Source of the DNA: JAEYFP01 sp964566545
Lineage (GTDB): Bacteria > Bacillota > Clostridia > Lachnospirales > Lachnospiraceae
Assembly (NCBI GenBank): GCA_964566545.1
Contig: CAZMIX010000024.1
Span: forward strand, 1-35,341
Reading direction: 5' to 3'
Length of the DNA: 35,341 bases
Shown here: positions 8,367 through 14,747 of the stretch, in pieces
How positions within the stretch are numbered: the stretch's first letter is position 1
Layout of the letters: every line of letters starts with the position of its first letter
Program-made: the position numbers and the translations under genes
Notes under the pieces: generated by a model
What the model was told of the DNA's origin: nothing
Databases searched by the model: none
Seen by the model: the letters and a program-made list of their open reading frames with translations, nothing else

Positions 8367-9440
8367 ATGAACAATCTTTTCTATAAAATCATCTTAATAT
8401 TATGCTGCGTCTGCTTCTCCATCGCACTTAACGAAAGCTATGACATTGTGTTCCCGCTGTTGCTCGTCGTTATTATCAGCTCCCTGACCGGCTATTTTTC
8501 AAACAGAATTCTGAGTACGGTGTTTTTTATTTTATATCTGATTCTCTGCTGCTTTTTTCCGCTGTACTTATTTTTTCTTCCGGTCATCTGCTATGATATT
8601 TTTATGGATAAGCTGCAGTTTACATTCAGCCTTGCCTTCATTCCGTTCCTCGTCCAGTATCATTACATGCGCGGACTGAATCTTACGGCAATCTTTGTGC
8701 TCTGTGCATTATCTTATATTTTAAAGCATAATTATTATAATTTAAAGCAGTTTCAAAATAATTATATCAAATTACAGGACGAAACGGCAGAAATAGCAAA
8801 TTCCCTTGGGAAAAAAAATAAGGAACTGCTTGAAAAACAAGATTACGAGGTCAATCTTGCCACATTGAATGAGCGCAATCGAATTGCGCGGGAAATTCAC
8901 GATAACATCGGTCATATGCTTTCCCGCTCTATTTTGCAGGTTGGCGCGCTTCTGGCAATCACAAAGGATGAGATGACGAAGGAGGCTCTGGAAAATGTGA
9001 AAACCGCGCTTACTTCCGGCATGGACAGTATCCGCAACAGCATTCATAATATCCATGAGGATTCGATTAATCTAAAGACAAAGCTTGAAGATATTGTGCA
9101 TGAGTTTACATTCTGCGACATCAATTTCAGCTATCAAGTGACAAATGACTTTACAATAAAAGCAAAATATTCTATTCTATACATTGTAAAAGAAGCGTTA
9201 AATAATATAATCAAGCATTCCAATGCAACCAAGGTGTCTATTTCTATCAATGAACACCAAAACCTGTATCAGCTTGTCATCTCCGATAACGGCACAAAAA
9301 AATCGGAAAGCAGTTCCTCCGGCTCCATGGGAATCAACAGTATGCAGGAACGCACCGCATCCTTAAATGGCACGATGCACATTGACAGGGATATGGGATA
9401 CCGCATTTTTATTTCATTACCAAAGGAGAGGGAAGGATGA
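8367..9440 (+). CDS. sensor histidine kinase, DesK/NarL (HisKA_3) type
   Basis: A 357-residue membrane kinase expected to autophosphorylate on histidine and pass phosphate to the regulator encoded next. Residues 1-120 hold about five hydrophobic helices with no sizeable extracellular domain, so the signal is probably sensed within the membrane. A coiled-coil-like linker follows (about 121-168). The phosphorylation motif ERNRIAREIHDNIGH gives H178, and the HATPase domain shows VKEALNNIIKHSNATKV and SDNGT. A short SSSSGSMGINSMQER segment serves as the late nucleotide-binding box. The start at 8367 is preceded by ACGAGGTCAACC; a longer frame begins at 8310 but its proline-rich start is unconvincing. 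The stop overlaps the regulator start as ATGA. It is divergent from the ABC/DagK operon. Confidence 0.9.
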   Translation: MNNLFYKIILILCCVCFSIALNESYDIVFPLLLVVIISSLTGYFSNRILSTVFFILYLILCCFFPLYLFFLPVICYDIFMDKLQFTFSLAFIPFLVQYHYMRGLNLTAIFVLCALSYILKHNYYNLKQFQNNYIKLQDETAEIANSLGKKNKELLEKQDYEVNLATLNERNRIAREIHDNIGHMLSRSILQVGALLAITKDEMTKEALENVKTALTSGMDSIRNSIHNIHEDSINLKTKLEDIVHEFTFCDINFSYQVTNDFTIKAKYSILYIVKEALNNIIKHSNATKVSISINEHQNLYQLVISDNGTKKSESSSSGSMGINSMQERTASLNGTMHIDRDMGYRIFISLPKEREG

Positions 9441-10057
9441 ATATATTAATCGTAGATGACGATAAGCTCGTTTGTCAGGCATTAAAGACGATATTAGAAG
9501 CACAGGAGGATATTCGTGCCGTTGGCATCGGAAATGACGGTACAGAGGCGATTGACCTTTATTTTAAGCATAAGCCCGATATTCTTTTAATGGATATCCG
9601 CATGATCGCGATGACAGGCATTGAAGCCGGCAGACAAATCATGGCGAAGGATCCGCTCGCGAAAATCCTTTATCTGACTACCTTTGAGGATAACGAATAT
9701 ATTGTGGATGCTTTAAAGCTCGGCGCAAAGGGGTATTTGCTGAAGCAGAACTTCGATTCGATCGTTCCCGCCATTCATGCCGTTCACATCGGACAGCGTG
9801 TTTTCGGAGATGAGATCGTCAGCAAAATCCCGCATATGATGATGAATGCCTCCACCGCTTCCTTTGAGCAGTACGACCTGACCGAAAAGGAAATTGAAAT
9901 CATCACGCTGATCGCGGAAGGCCTCAGCAATAAAGAAATCGCCGGTAATAGCTTTTTAAGCGAAGGAACCGTCCGCAACTATATCAGCACGATACTCGAA
10001 AAGCTGCAGCTTCGCGACCGCACGCAGCTTGCCATTTTTTACTACAAAAATAAATAA
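9437..10057 (+). CDS. response regulator, NarL/LuxR family
   Basis: A 206-residue DNA-binding regulator. The receiver domain (1-120) has the acidic pocket D7-D9, phospho-acceptor D53 in LLMDIRM, switch T82 and K103 in GYLLKQ. The LuxR-type HTH (about 143-206) shows LTEKEIEIITLIAEGLSNKEI and the recognition helix SEGTVRNYISTILEKL. The start overlaps the kinase stop (ATGA), so the two are made together. In similar Firmicutes gene pairs the partner regulates an adjacent ABC exporter operon, which here would be the divergent genes at 2394-8251; this is inference from order. No strong terminator directly follows: an imperfect stem before CTTTTT near 10074-10099 is the only candidate, and the first good plus-strand terminator is at 10747-10771. 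Confidence 0.93.
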   Translation: MNILIVDDDKLVCQALKTILEAQEDIRAVGIGNDGTEAIDLYFKHKPDILLMDIRMIAMTGIEAGRQIMAKDPLAKILYLTTFEDNEYIVDALKLGAKGYLLKQNFDSIVPAIHAVHIGQRVFGDEIVSKIPHMMMNASTASFEQYDLTEKEIEIITLIAEGLSNKEIAGNSFLSEGTVRNYISTILEKLQLRDRTQLAIFYYKNK

Positions 10058-10117
10058 AAAAGCGCATTTCCAGAGACGATTTGTCGAGGACTTTTTCATA
10101 TTCTGTTCATTGCTCAT
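9956..10117 (-). pseudogene. possible 5' remnant of a lost gene after the 4Fe-4S fragment
   Basis: Directly after the stop of the 4Fe-4S fragment comes AAGGAGCGCCT and an ATG at 10115-10117, an ideal ribosome site and spacing. The frame runs 53 codons to 9956, but after about 20 residues (MSNEQNMKKSSTNRLWKCAF) it enters the antisense of the response regulator end. I read this as the genuine start of a former neighbour gene cut off by a rearrangement near 10058-10070. A real 53-residue protein is possible but less likely. Confidence 0.3.
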
Positions 10118-10128
10118 AGGCGCTCCTT

Positions 10129-10326
10129 TCAGGGGCGTCCAAATTTATATCTGAAAACTTTTTTAGGACAATTAGATTTGCATTCACCGCACAGAATACA
10201 TTCCGAATGTGTTAATGCCCCCGCTTTAACCAGATGCTCCACATCTAAGCTCATTGGGCATGTGGTATTACATTTTTTACAGCCAATACATTGATCCTGC
10301 TCAACTGCAATATGCAAGGATGGCAA
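10129..10326 (-). pseudogene. C-terminal fragment of a 4Fe-4S binding membrane protein
   Basis: The 65-residue frame carries two complete ferredoxin-type cluster motifs, CIGCKKCNTTCP and CILCGECKSNCP, and ends in KKVFRYKFGRP. In the larger family of membrane 4Fe-4S proteins (NapH/CcoG-like), this two-cluster tail follows several helices and a CxxxCP loop, all absent here. The frame opens only with a TTG at 10326 without a ribosome site. In-frame upstream codons continue the family-like YIHLPSLHI run for a few residues and then meet TGA codons. It is therefore more likely a decayed 3' end than a small ferredoxin. A functional mini-ferredoxin cannot be excluded because both cysteine sets are intact. 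Confidence 0.6.
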
Positions 10327-10390
10327 GTGTATATATCACAACCGAGGATAGATTCATATAGGGAGTAACCGTTTTTGCATGATAGTTACC

Positions 10391-10434
10391 CCCATCGCAA
10401 ATATAAACGACAATGTTGTCATTTATATGATGGG
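10391..10434. repeat. imperfect stem-loop
   Basis: CCCATC (10391-10396) pairs with GATGGG (10429-10434), then ATATAAA with TTTATAT and GACAA with TTGTC around a TG tip. A 4-base bulge on the left arm and one mismatch interrupt it. A weaker inverted repeat (10361-10369 with 10385-10393) abuts it. It is the first of a run of five palindromes in a gene-free stretch. Confidence 0.6.
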
Positions 10435-10493
10435 CTGTTCAGTTATCGTTGTCAAGAAACAATAGGGGTAAATCACATGAAGCAGGAAAAAGA

Positions 10494-10540
10494 GAAATTC
10501 TATTTTAAGGCTTTTGGAAAAGCCACAAAATAGAAATTTC
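10494..10540. repeat. long stem-loop, 22-23 base arms
   Basis: The left arm 10494-10515 and right arm 10518-10540 pair over GAAATT, CTATTTT and GGCTTTT blocks with one bulged base and a 2-base internal mismatch around a GG tip. The arms carry part of the AAATTTCCTATATA word that recurs at 10633-10676. Confidence 0.65.
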
Positions 10541-10548
10541 CTATATAA

Positions 10549-10609
10549 GAACAAAAGTGTGCTTCGCCCGCTCTCGCTGCCAAATACTCCGGAAACACAG
10601 CTTTTGTTC
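10549..10609. repeat. stem-loop with 34-base loop
   Basis: GAACAAAAGTGTG (10549-10561) pairs with CACAGCTTTTGTTC (10596-10609) with a single bulged G. The loop is GC-rich, unlike the AT-rich arms around it. The whole stem can nest inside a longer pairing between TTTCCTATATAA at 10537 and its inverted copy at 10638-10651. Confidence 0.5.
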
Positions 10610-10632
10610 CGCGCGCGTAGCTGCGCATAAAA

Positions 10633-10676
10633 TTTCATTATATAGGAAATTCGGTGGAATTTCCTATATAATGAAA
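10633..10676. repeat. perfect 20-bp inverted repeat with 4-base loop
   Basis: TTTCATTATATAGGAAATTC (10633-10652) and its exact reverse complement (10657-10676) flank GGTG. No U-tract follows on either strand, so it is not a terminator. Part of the arm recurs near 10534-10548. The perfection suggests a recently inserted or selected palindromic element. Confidence 0.75.
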
Positions 10677-10679
10677 AAT

Positions 10680-10735
10680 GCTCTAAGTGCTTCACTAACC
10701 ATGAGAAAAACCATGATTAAGAAGTCACTTAGAGC
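10680..10735. repeat. stem-loop, 14 bp with one bulge
   Basis: GCTCTAAGTGCTTC (10680-10693) pairs with GAAG, a bulged T and CACTTAGAGC (10721-10735). The loop contains a direct repeat of AACCATGA. It lies 12 bases before the plus-strand terminator, so on that strand the two hairpins would stand in tandem at an RNA 3' end. Confidence 0.6.
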
Positions 10736-10746
10736 ACATAACACTT

Positions 10747-10771
10747 CCCGCCTTTTGCGCGGGCATTTTTT
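10747..10771 (+). terminator. rho-independent terminator on the plus strand
   Basis: CCCGC (10747-10751) and GCGGG (10759-10763) form the stem and CATTTTTT follows. The U-tract is strong on plus and weak on minus, so the main user is a plus-strand transcript: either read-through from the kinase/regulator operon or an untranslated RNA from the palindrome region. It may also serve the HPr-like gene, which ends at 10770. Confidence 0.6.
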
Positions 10772-11024
10772 ATTTGCCGCCTAAATAACTTTCTATTCCG
10801 TCAACCGCCGCTGCCTCATCTTTTCCGTCTGCAGCTACGGTAACCGTATCACCGGCGGATAATATCAATGTCATCATCCCCATGATACTTTTTGCATTTA
10901 CCTTTTTCTCACCGGCTTCAATATAAATGGAACTTTCATATTGGCTCGCCACCTGCACCAGTAATGCTACCGGCCTTGCCTCAAGGCCATTCTCCAACTG
11001 GATCCGCACTTCCTTTTTTGTCAT
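10770..11024 (-). CDS. crh: Crh-like HPr family protein, His15 replaced by Glu
   Basis: An 84-residue HPr-fold protein. In a PTS phosphocarrier the motif is GLHARP with His15 accepting phosphate from Enzyme I; here it reads NGLEARPVALLVQ with Glu15. The regulatory site is intact: VNAKSIMGMM places Ser46 exactly where HprK phosphorylates HPr and Crh. The protein thus should not transfer phosphate to sugars but could be phosphorylated on Ser46 and act as a CcpA co-regulator, as Crh (Gln15) does in Bacillus. Its position after rapZ and whiA matches the Bacillus yvcJ-yvcK-yvcL-crh order, and hprK is in the same cluster. GGAGGAGCAAAGCGTT precedes the ATG. It ends the operon. The CcpA role is inferred from the family. 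Confidence 0.88.
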   Translation of the reverse strand: MTKKEVRIQLENGLEARPVALLVQVASQYESSIYIEAGEKKVNAKSIMGMMTLILSAGDTVTVAADGKDEAAAVDGIESYLGGK

Positions 11025-11045
11025 AACGCTTTGCTCCTCCTTTTA

Positions 11046-11942
11046 TCACTGCTTTCTATCCGCTAATTCACTCAGTTTTCTTAACCTGTGATTTACTCCT
11101 GATTTACCGATCGGCGGACTGCTAAGTTCGCCCAATTCCTTTAGCGTAGCGTTCGGATACCGGATCCTGAGCTCCGCCATTTCTCGAATTCCCACAGGCT
11201 GCTCCCGATACTCCTTCGTACCCATGACTGCCTGAATATCAGCTATTTGCTTTACCGAGGCGGACACGGTCTTTCCTATATTCGCCGTTTCACAATTGAC
11301 TCTGCGGTTGACGGAGTTTCGCATCTCCTTTAAAATCCGCAGGTTTTCAAATTCCATTAAAGCAATATGAGCTTCCATCACGTTTAGGATCTCAACAATT
11401 TGAGAACCCTCCTTAATATAGACAACCTCATATTTTTTTCGCATAATCCGCTTTGCTTCTATTTCAAATGTAAGGAGCACCTCCTGAAGCAATGCCGCCT
11501 GATTCTTTGACTGACAGACAATTTCAAAATGGTACGAACGCTCCGGATTGCTGACGGAACCGGCCGACAAAAACGCTCCTCTGATATAAGCGCGCCTGCA
11601 GCATGCCTTTTGCAGCACCGACGGGCTGTTCAGTGCCTGTAAAATCCGTTCGGCAGCCTCCGGTTCTAAGATCAGTATTTGGTATGCATTCCCTTTCTTT
11701 TGCAGCTGTTGCTCCTGCACGCACACATTCGTATATATATTAAATGTTTTTTTCAGTAATGTAAAGCACTTTCTAGCCATAAGCTCATTTTCAGTCTCGA
11801 ATAAAAGTGTTTCCGTTTTTCCGTTTTTCTCCGTTTTGGAACCGCAAAAGGAATAAATGGCAGCCAACTCAGCAATCTGACAATGTCTCGACGAGCTCGT
11901 ATGTTTTTCAAGCTCCTCCTTTACTTCTCCAGAAAAAGACAC
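11046..11942 (-). CDS. whiA: WhiA sporulation/cell-division regulator homologue
   Basis: A 298-residue DNA-binding protein of the WhiA/YvcL family, which joins a degenerate LAGLIDADG endonuclease-like N-terminal domain to a C-terminal HTH. The N-terminus SFSGEVKEEL is canonical. The middle carries RRAYIRGAFLSAGSVSNPERSYH, and the HTH reads IREMAELRIRYPNATLKEL followed by PPIGKSGVNHRLRKL. WhiA controls cell-division and sporulation genes in actinomycetes and affects division in Bacillus; the role in Clostridia is less clear. The start is a GTG at 11942 with AGGGGTG upstream. It is 12 bases after rapZ and 21 bases before the HPr-like gene, inside one operon. Confidence 0.95.
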   Translation of the reverse strand: MSFSGEVKEELEKHTSSSRHCQIAELAAIYSFCGSKTEKNGKTETLLFETENELMARKCFTLLKKTFNIYTNVCVQEQQLQKKGNAYQILILEPEAAERILQALNSPSVLQKACCRRAYIRGAFLSAGSVSNPERSYHFEIVCQSKNQAALLQEVLLTFEIEAKRIMRKKYEVVYIKEGSQIVEILNVMEAHIALMEFENLRILKEMRNSVNRRVNCETANIGKTVSASVKQIADIQAVMGTKEYREQPVGIREMAELRIRYPNATLKELGELSSPPIGKSGVNHRLRKLSELADRKQ

Positions 11943-11954
11943 AACAACACCCCT

Positions 11955-12830
11955 TTATTTTTTTCTCAGAGAATCCTTTTCAATATCCCTGTGCTCTATT
12001 TTAAATCCATATTCCGAACAATCCAACATCCGTTCATAAAGCGCATTGGCAAGTGTTACACTCCTGTGCTTTCCGCCCGTGCAGCCGATCGTTACGACAA
12101 GTTGGTTCTTTCCCTCTAAAATATAATTGGGAAGAAGGAAATGCAGCATGTCCTCCAGCTTATCTAAAAAAATGCCTGCCTCCGGAAATCCCATCACATA
12201 GTCCTGCACTTCTCTCTCATTCCCATTCTTATGCTTGAGCTCTTCAAAATAATACGGGTTCGGGAGAAAACGTACGTCAAATACGAGATCCGCATCGGAT
12301 GGAATTCCATACTTGAATCCAAATGAAACGATCGTTATAAACAAGTTTTTATAATTTTCATTATTAACAAATATTTTATCCAGCTCCGCCTTTAACTCCC
12401 GCGTCAGCATCTGACTCGTATCCAATATATAATTGGCTCGCTTTTTGATCGCTGTCAGCCTCTCACGCTCGCGTTGAATCCCCTGATTGACCCGATCCGA
12501 GCCGGCAAGCGGATGCGTCCGCCTCGTCTCCTTGTACCGCTTAATCAGAATCTCATCATTTGCTTCCAAAAAAAGCACTTCATAAGGAGAGCGAATCCGC
12601 TGCATACTGTCCAATACATGATCAAGCTCCTCAAACGCCTGTCCTGTTCTGACATCAACACCAAGCGCCACCTTTTCGATCTCGCTGTTAGGCATGGAAA
12701 CAAGCTCGGAGAATTTCTGTATCAGAGGAACCGGCAGATTATCCACACAATAATAACCGGCATCCTCAAACATTTTCAGCGCCGTACTTTTCCCTGCCCC
12801 TGACATGCCGGTAACGATCACGAATCTCAT
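11955..12830 (-). CDS. rapZ: RapZ/YvcJ nucleotide-binding protein
   Basis: A 291-residue P-loop protein. Walker A is GMSGAGKS at residues 8-15, and the family's VDNLP segment lies near residue 34. The C-terminal domain shows FGFKYGIPSDADLVFDVRFLPNP and VTIGCTGGKHRSV, both diagnostic. In E. coli RapZ controls GlmZ/GlmS and thus amino-sugar supply; Bacillus YvcJ binds and hydrolyses nucleotides. The start at 12830 (MRFVIVTG) overlaps the murB stop as ATGA, and GAGAGG lies upstream; the longer frame to 12875 is glycine-rich and out of family. No yvcK gene lies between it and whiA, unlike in Bacillus. Confidence 0.95.
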   Translation of the reverse strand: MRFVIVTGMSGAGKSTALKMFEDAGYYCVDNLPVPLIQKFSELVSMPNSEIEKVALGVDVRTGQAFEELDHVLDSMQRIRSPYEVLFLEANDEILIKRYKETRRTHPLAGSDRVNQGIQRERERLTAIKKRANYILDTSQMLTRELKAELDKIFVNNENYKNLFITIVSFGFKYGIPSDADLVFDVRFLPNPYYFEELKHKNGNEREVQDYVMGFPEAGIFLDKLEDMLHFLLPNYILEGKNQLVVTIGCTGGKHRSVTLANALYERMLDCSEYGFKIEHRDIEKDSLRKK

Positions 12831-13750
12831 ATTACCATATCCTCTCCCAGCATACATACCTCCGGCTCCAGCCACACATGGAACCGTTCGTGCACCCGTT
12901 CTCTTACATCCTGAATCAGCGTGTGGATATCAGCCGCCGTCGCATTACCTTTATTAATCACAAAACCATTGTGCTTTTCCGATATCATCGCACCGCCGAC
13001 AGTATAGCCCTTAAGCCCAGAATCCTGAATCAGCTTCCCTGCAAAATACCCCTCCGGGCGCTTAAACGTACTGCCCGCGCTCGCATATTCTAACGGCTGC
13101 TTCAGCACGCGCAGCCTTGTAAATTCATCAATCTGAGCTTGAATTCCGGCTTTGTCTGCGTCCTTTAGGGAAAGCACCGCCTCCAGCACAAGATGCGGGT
13201 GTTTGCGCACAAAACTCCTGCGGTAGCTGAACTCCATTTTCTCCGCATCTTTGTACACAACCTCCCCCGTGCAATAGTCCAACAGCTTCACAGATTTAAT
13301 TATGTGCTTCATCTCTCCGCCATAAGCGCCCGCGTTCATTACAACCGCCCCGCCAAGAGTCCCCGGGATACCCGATGCGAACTCCATCCCGGTCAAGCCG
13401 TGCGAACATGCTGTCTTTGAAATATCCGAAAGCAGCGCACCGGACTGTGCCGTAATTTCAGTTCCGTTTACCGTTAACGCATTATAATTATCACAAAACT
13501 GTATGATCGCCCCACGATAGCCCGCGTCGCTCACCAGCAGGTTACTGCCGTTTCCAAATACAAAAAATGGCTCTTTCTCCTCACAAAAAAGGCGGAGCAC
13601 CGACGCCGCCTCCTCCTGTGTATGCGGAGTCAAAAAGCAATCGGCGGGGCCTCCGACCTGAAAGGTCGTATGCGCCGCCATCGGCTCCTGCCGTAAAATA
13701 TCTTCTTGCTTTAATATTCCTTTTAACGCTTCCAAAACTGACTGCTTCAA
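12827..13750 (-). CDS. murB: UDP-N-acetylenolpyruvoylglucosamine reductase
   Basis: FAD enzyme that reduces UDP-GlcNAc-enolpyruvate to UDP-MurNAc with NADPH in peptidoglycan precursor synthesis, in the cytoplasm. The FAD-binding motifs are clear: TTFQVGGPADCFLTP, FGNGSNLLVSDAGYRG, and GIPGTLGGAVVMNAGAYGGEM. The C-terminal domain has YRRSF, ASAGSTFKRPEG with the proton-donor serine, and WLEPEVCMLG with the late glutamate. The start is likely a TTG at 13750, placed 6 bases after GTGAGGAG, giving 307 residues; a TTG at 13774 overlapping the glucokinase stop lacks a ribosome site. It overlaps rapZ by the ATGA at 12827-12830. A conventional member of the cluster. Confidence 0.95.
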   Translation of the reverse strand: MKQSVLEALKGILKQEDILRQEPMAAHTTFQVGGPADCFLTPHTQEEAASVLRLFCEEKEPFFVFGNGSNLLVSDAGYRGAIIQFCDNYNALTVNGTEITAQSGALLSDISKTACSHGLTGMEFASGIPGTLGGAVVMNAGAYGGEMKHIIKSVKLLDYCTGEVVYKDAEKMEFSYRRSFVRKHPHLVLEAVLSLKDADKAGIQAQIDEFTRLRVLKQPLEYASAGSTFKRPEGYFAGKLIQDSGLKGYTVGGAMISEKHNGFVINKGNATAADIHTLIQDVRERVHERFHVWLEPEVCMLGEDMVI

Positions 13751-13770
13751 TAACAACTCCTCACTGCCTG

Positions 13771-14706
13771 TCAATCCAACACAAGCTTTGCAGCTCCATA
13801 GATGCCCGCATCATTACCCAGCGTGGCAAGCACAAACTTCGCTTCCCTGCTCGCATGGAACACATATTTTTTATAGTATTTCTGAATATAGGAAATCAAT
13901 ACACCGCCCGCTTTAGAAACACCTCCGCCAATTACAAAAATCTCCGGATTGCTGACGCCTGCAATCATAGCCAGTCCTTTACCCAAATATTCTCCAAACT
14001 CTTCAGCAATTTCCGCAGCCAGTGCATCGCCTGCCTTTACTGCGTCAAAAATCGTCTTTGCGCTGATTTCTTCCTTGCGAAGGACAGAGGGAGCCTCTGT
14101 TTTGGAAAGCTTTCTCTTTGCAAGCCTGACGACACCCGTCGCGGAGGCATACTGTTCCAAACATCCCTTGTTGCCGCAGTTACACTCCTCCATCTCAACG
14201 TCTTCTACGTGAATATGTCCTATTTCACCGCCTGCACCATTGGACCCCGTCAGCATCTTACCGTTGATAATGATGCCTCCTCCAACTCCCGTACCAAGCG
14301 TCACGAGCACCATATCGTCATAGCCCTCGCCGCCGCCTTTCCACATCTCTCCAAGCGCCGCAACATTCGCGTCATTCCCTGCCTTGACAGGAAGACCGGT
14401 AAGCCCGACCAGCTTTTCTTCCAGATTCATGACCTCCCAACCAAGGTTGACCGCTCTGTGCACGACTCCATATCGATCCACCGGTCCGGGCGTACCAAGA
14501 CCGATTCCAATGACCTGCTCCGCCCGAATCGATTTATCGTTCATTTTTGCTTTCACTGCCTCGGCAATATCCGGCAGAATTTGTTTCCCGTTCTCTTCTG
14601 TTCTGGTTGGAATCTCCCACTTCTCGACGATTTCGCCTTCCGGCGTGAAAAGACCCATCTTTACAGATGTCCCTCCCACGTCTACTCCAAAACAATACTT
14701 ATCCAT
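13771..14706 (-). CDS. glcK: ROK-family glucokinase
   Basis: A 311-residue sugar kinase expected to phosphorylate glucose with ATP to glucose-6-phosphate. The phosphate-binding loop is DVGGTSVKMG near residues 9-18, the ATP-binding region is TLGTGVGGGI, and the ROK zinc motif is complete: GEIGHIHVE followed by CNCGNKGCLEQYAS. No DNA-binding HTH precedes the kinase domain, so it is an enzyme and not a NagC-type repressor. GGAGAACAAAA lies before the ATG at 14706. It lies between hprK and murB, an unusual companion in the cell-wall/WhiA block but a sensible one for HprK, whose activity follows glycolytic metabolites. Other hexoses cannot be excluded as substrate. Confidence 0.92.
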   Translation of the reverse strand: MDKYCFGVDVGGTSVKMGLFTPEGEIVEKWEIPTRTEENGKQILPDIAEAVKAKMNDKSIRAEQVIGIGLGTPGPVDRYGVVHRAVNLGWEVMNLEEKLVGLTGLPVKAGNDANVAALGEMWKGGGEGYDDMVLVTLGTGVGGGIIINGKMLTGSNGAGGEIGHIHVEDVEMEECNCGNKGCLEQYASATGVVRLAKRKLSKTEAPSVLRKEEISAKTIFDAVKAGDALAAEIAEEFGEYLGKGLAMIAGVSNPEIFVIGGGVSKAGGVLISYIQKYYKKYVFHASREAKFVLATLGNDAGIYGAAKLVLD

Positions 14707-14747
14707 TTTTGTTCTCCTCTGCGTTTATTCCTTATCTTTTTTCTTAT

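Noticed and set aside
8252..8374. N-terminal extension of the ABC ATPase by 41 residues
   Set aside because: The extension lies in the divergent promoter region and kinase start; the family N-terminus and ribosome site are at 8251.
10074..10099. terminator directly after the response regulator
   Set aside because: The stem has a three-base internal mismatch and only three-pair helices; too weak to list as a feature.
10423..10695. 90-residue minus-strand frame through the palindromes
   Set aside because: Its residues come from the inverted repeats (repeated LYRKF), there is no ribosome site, and no domain is recognisable.
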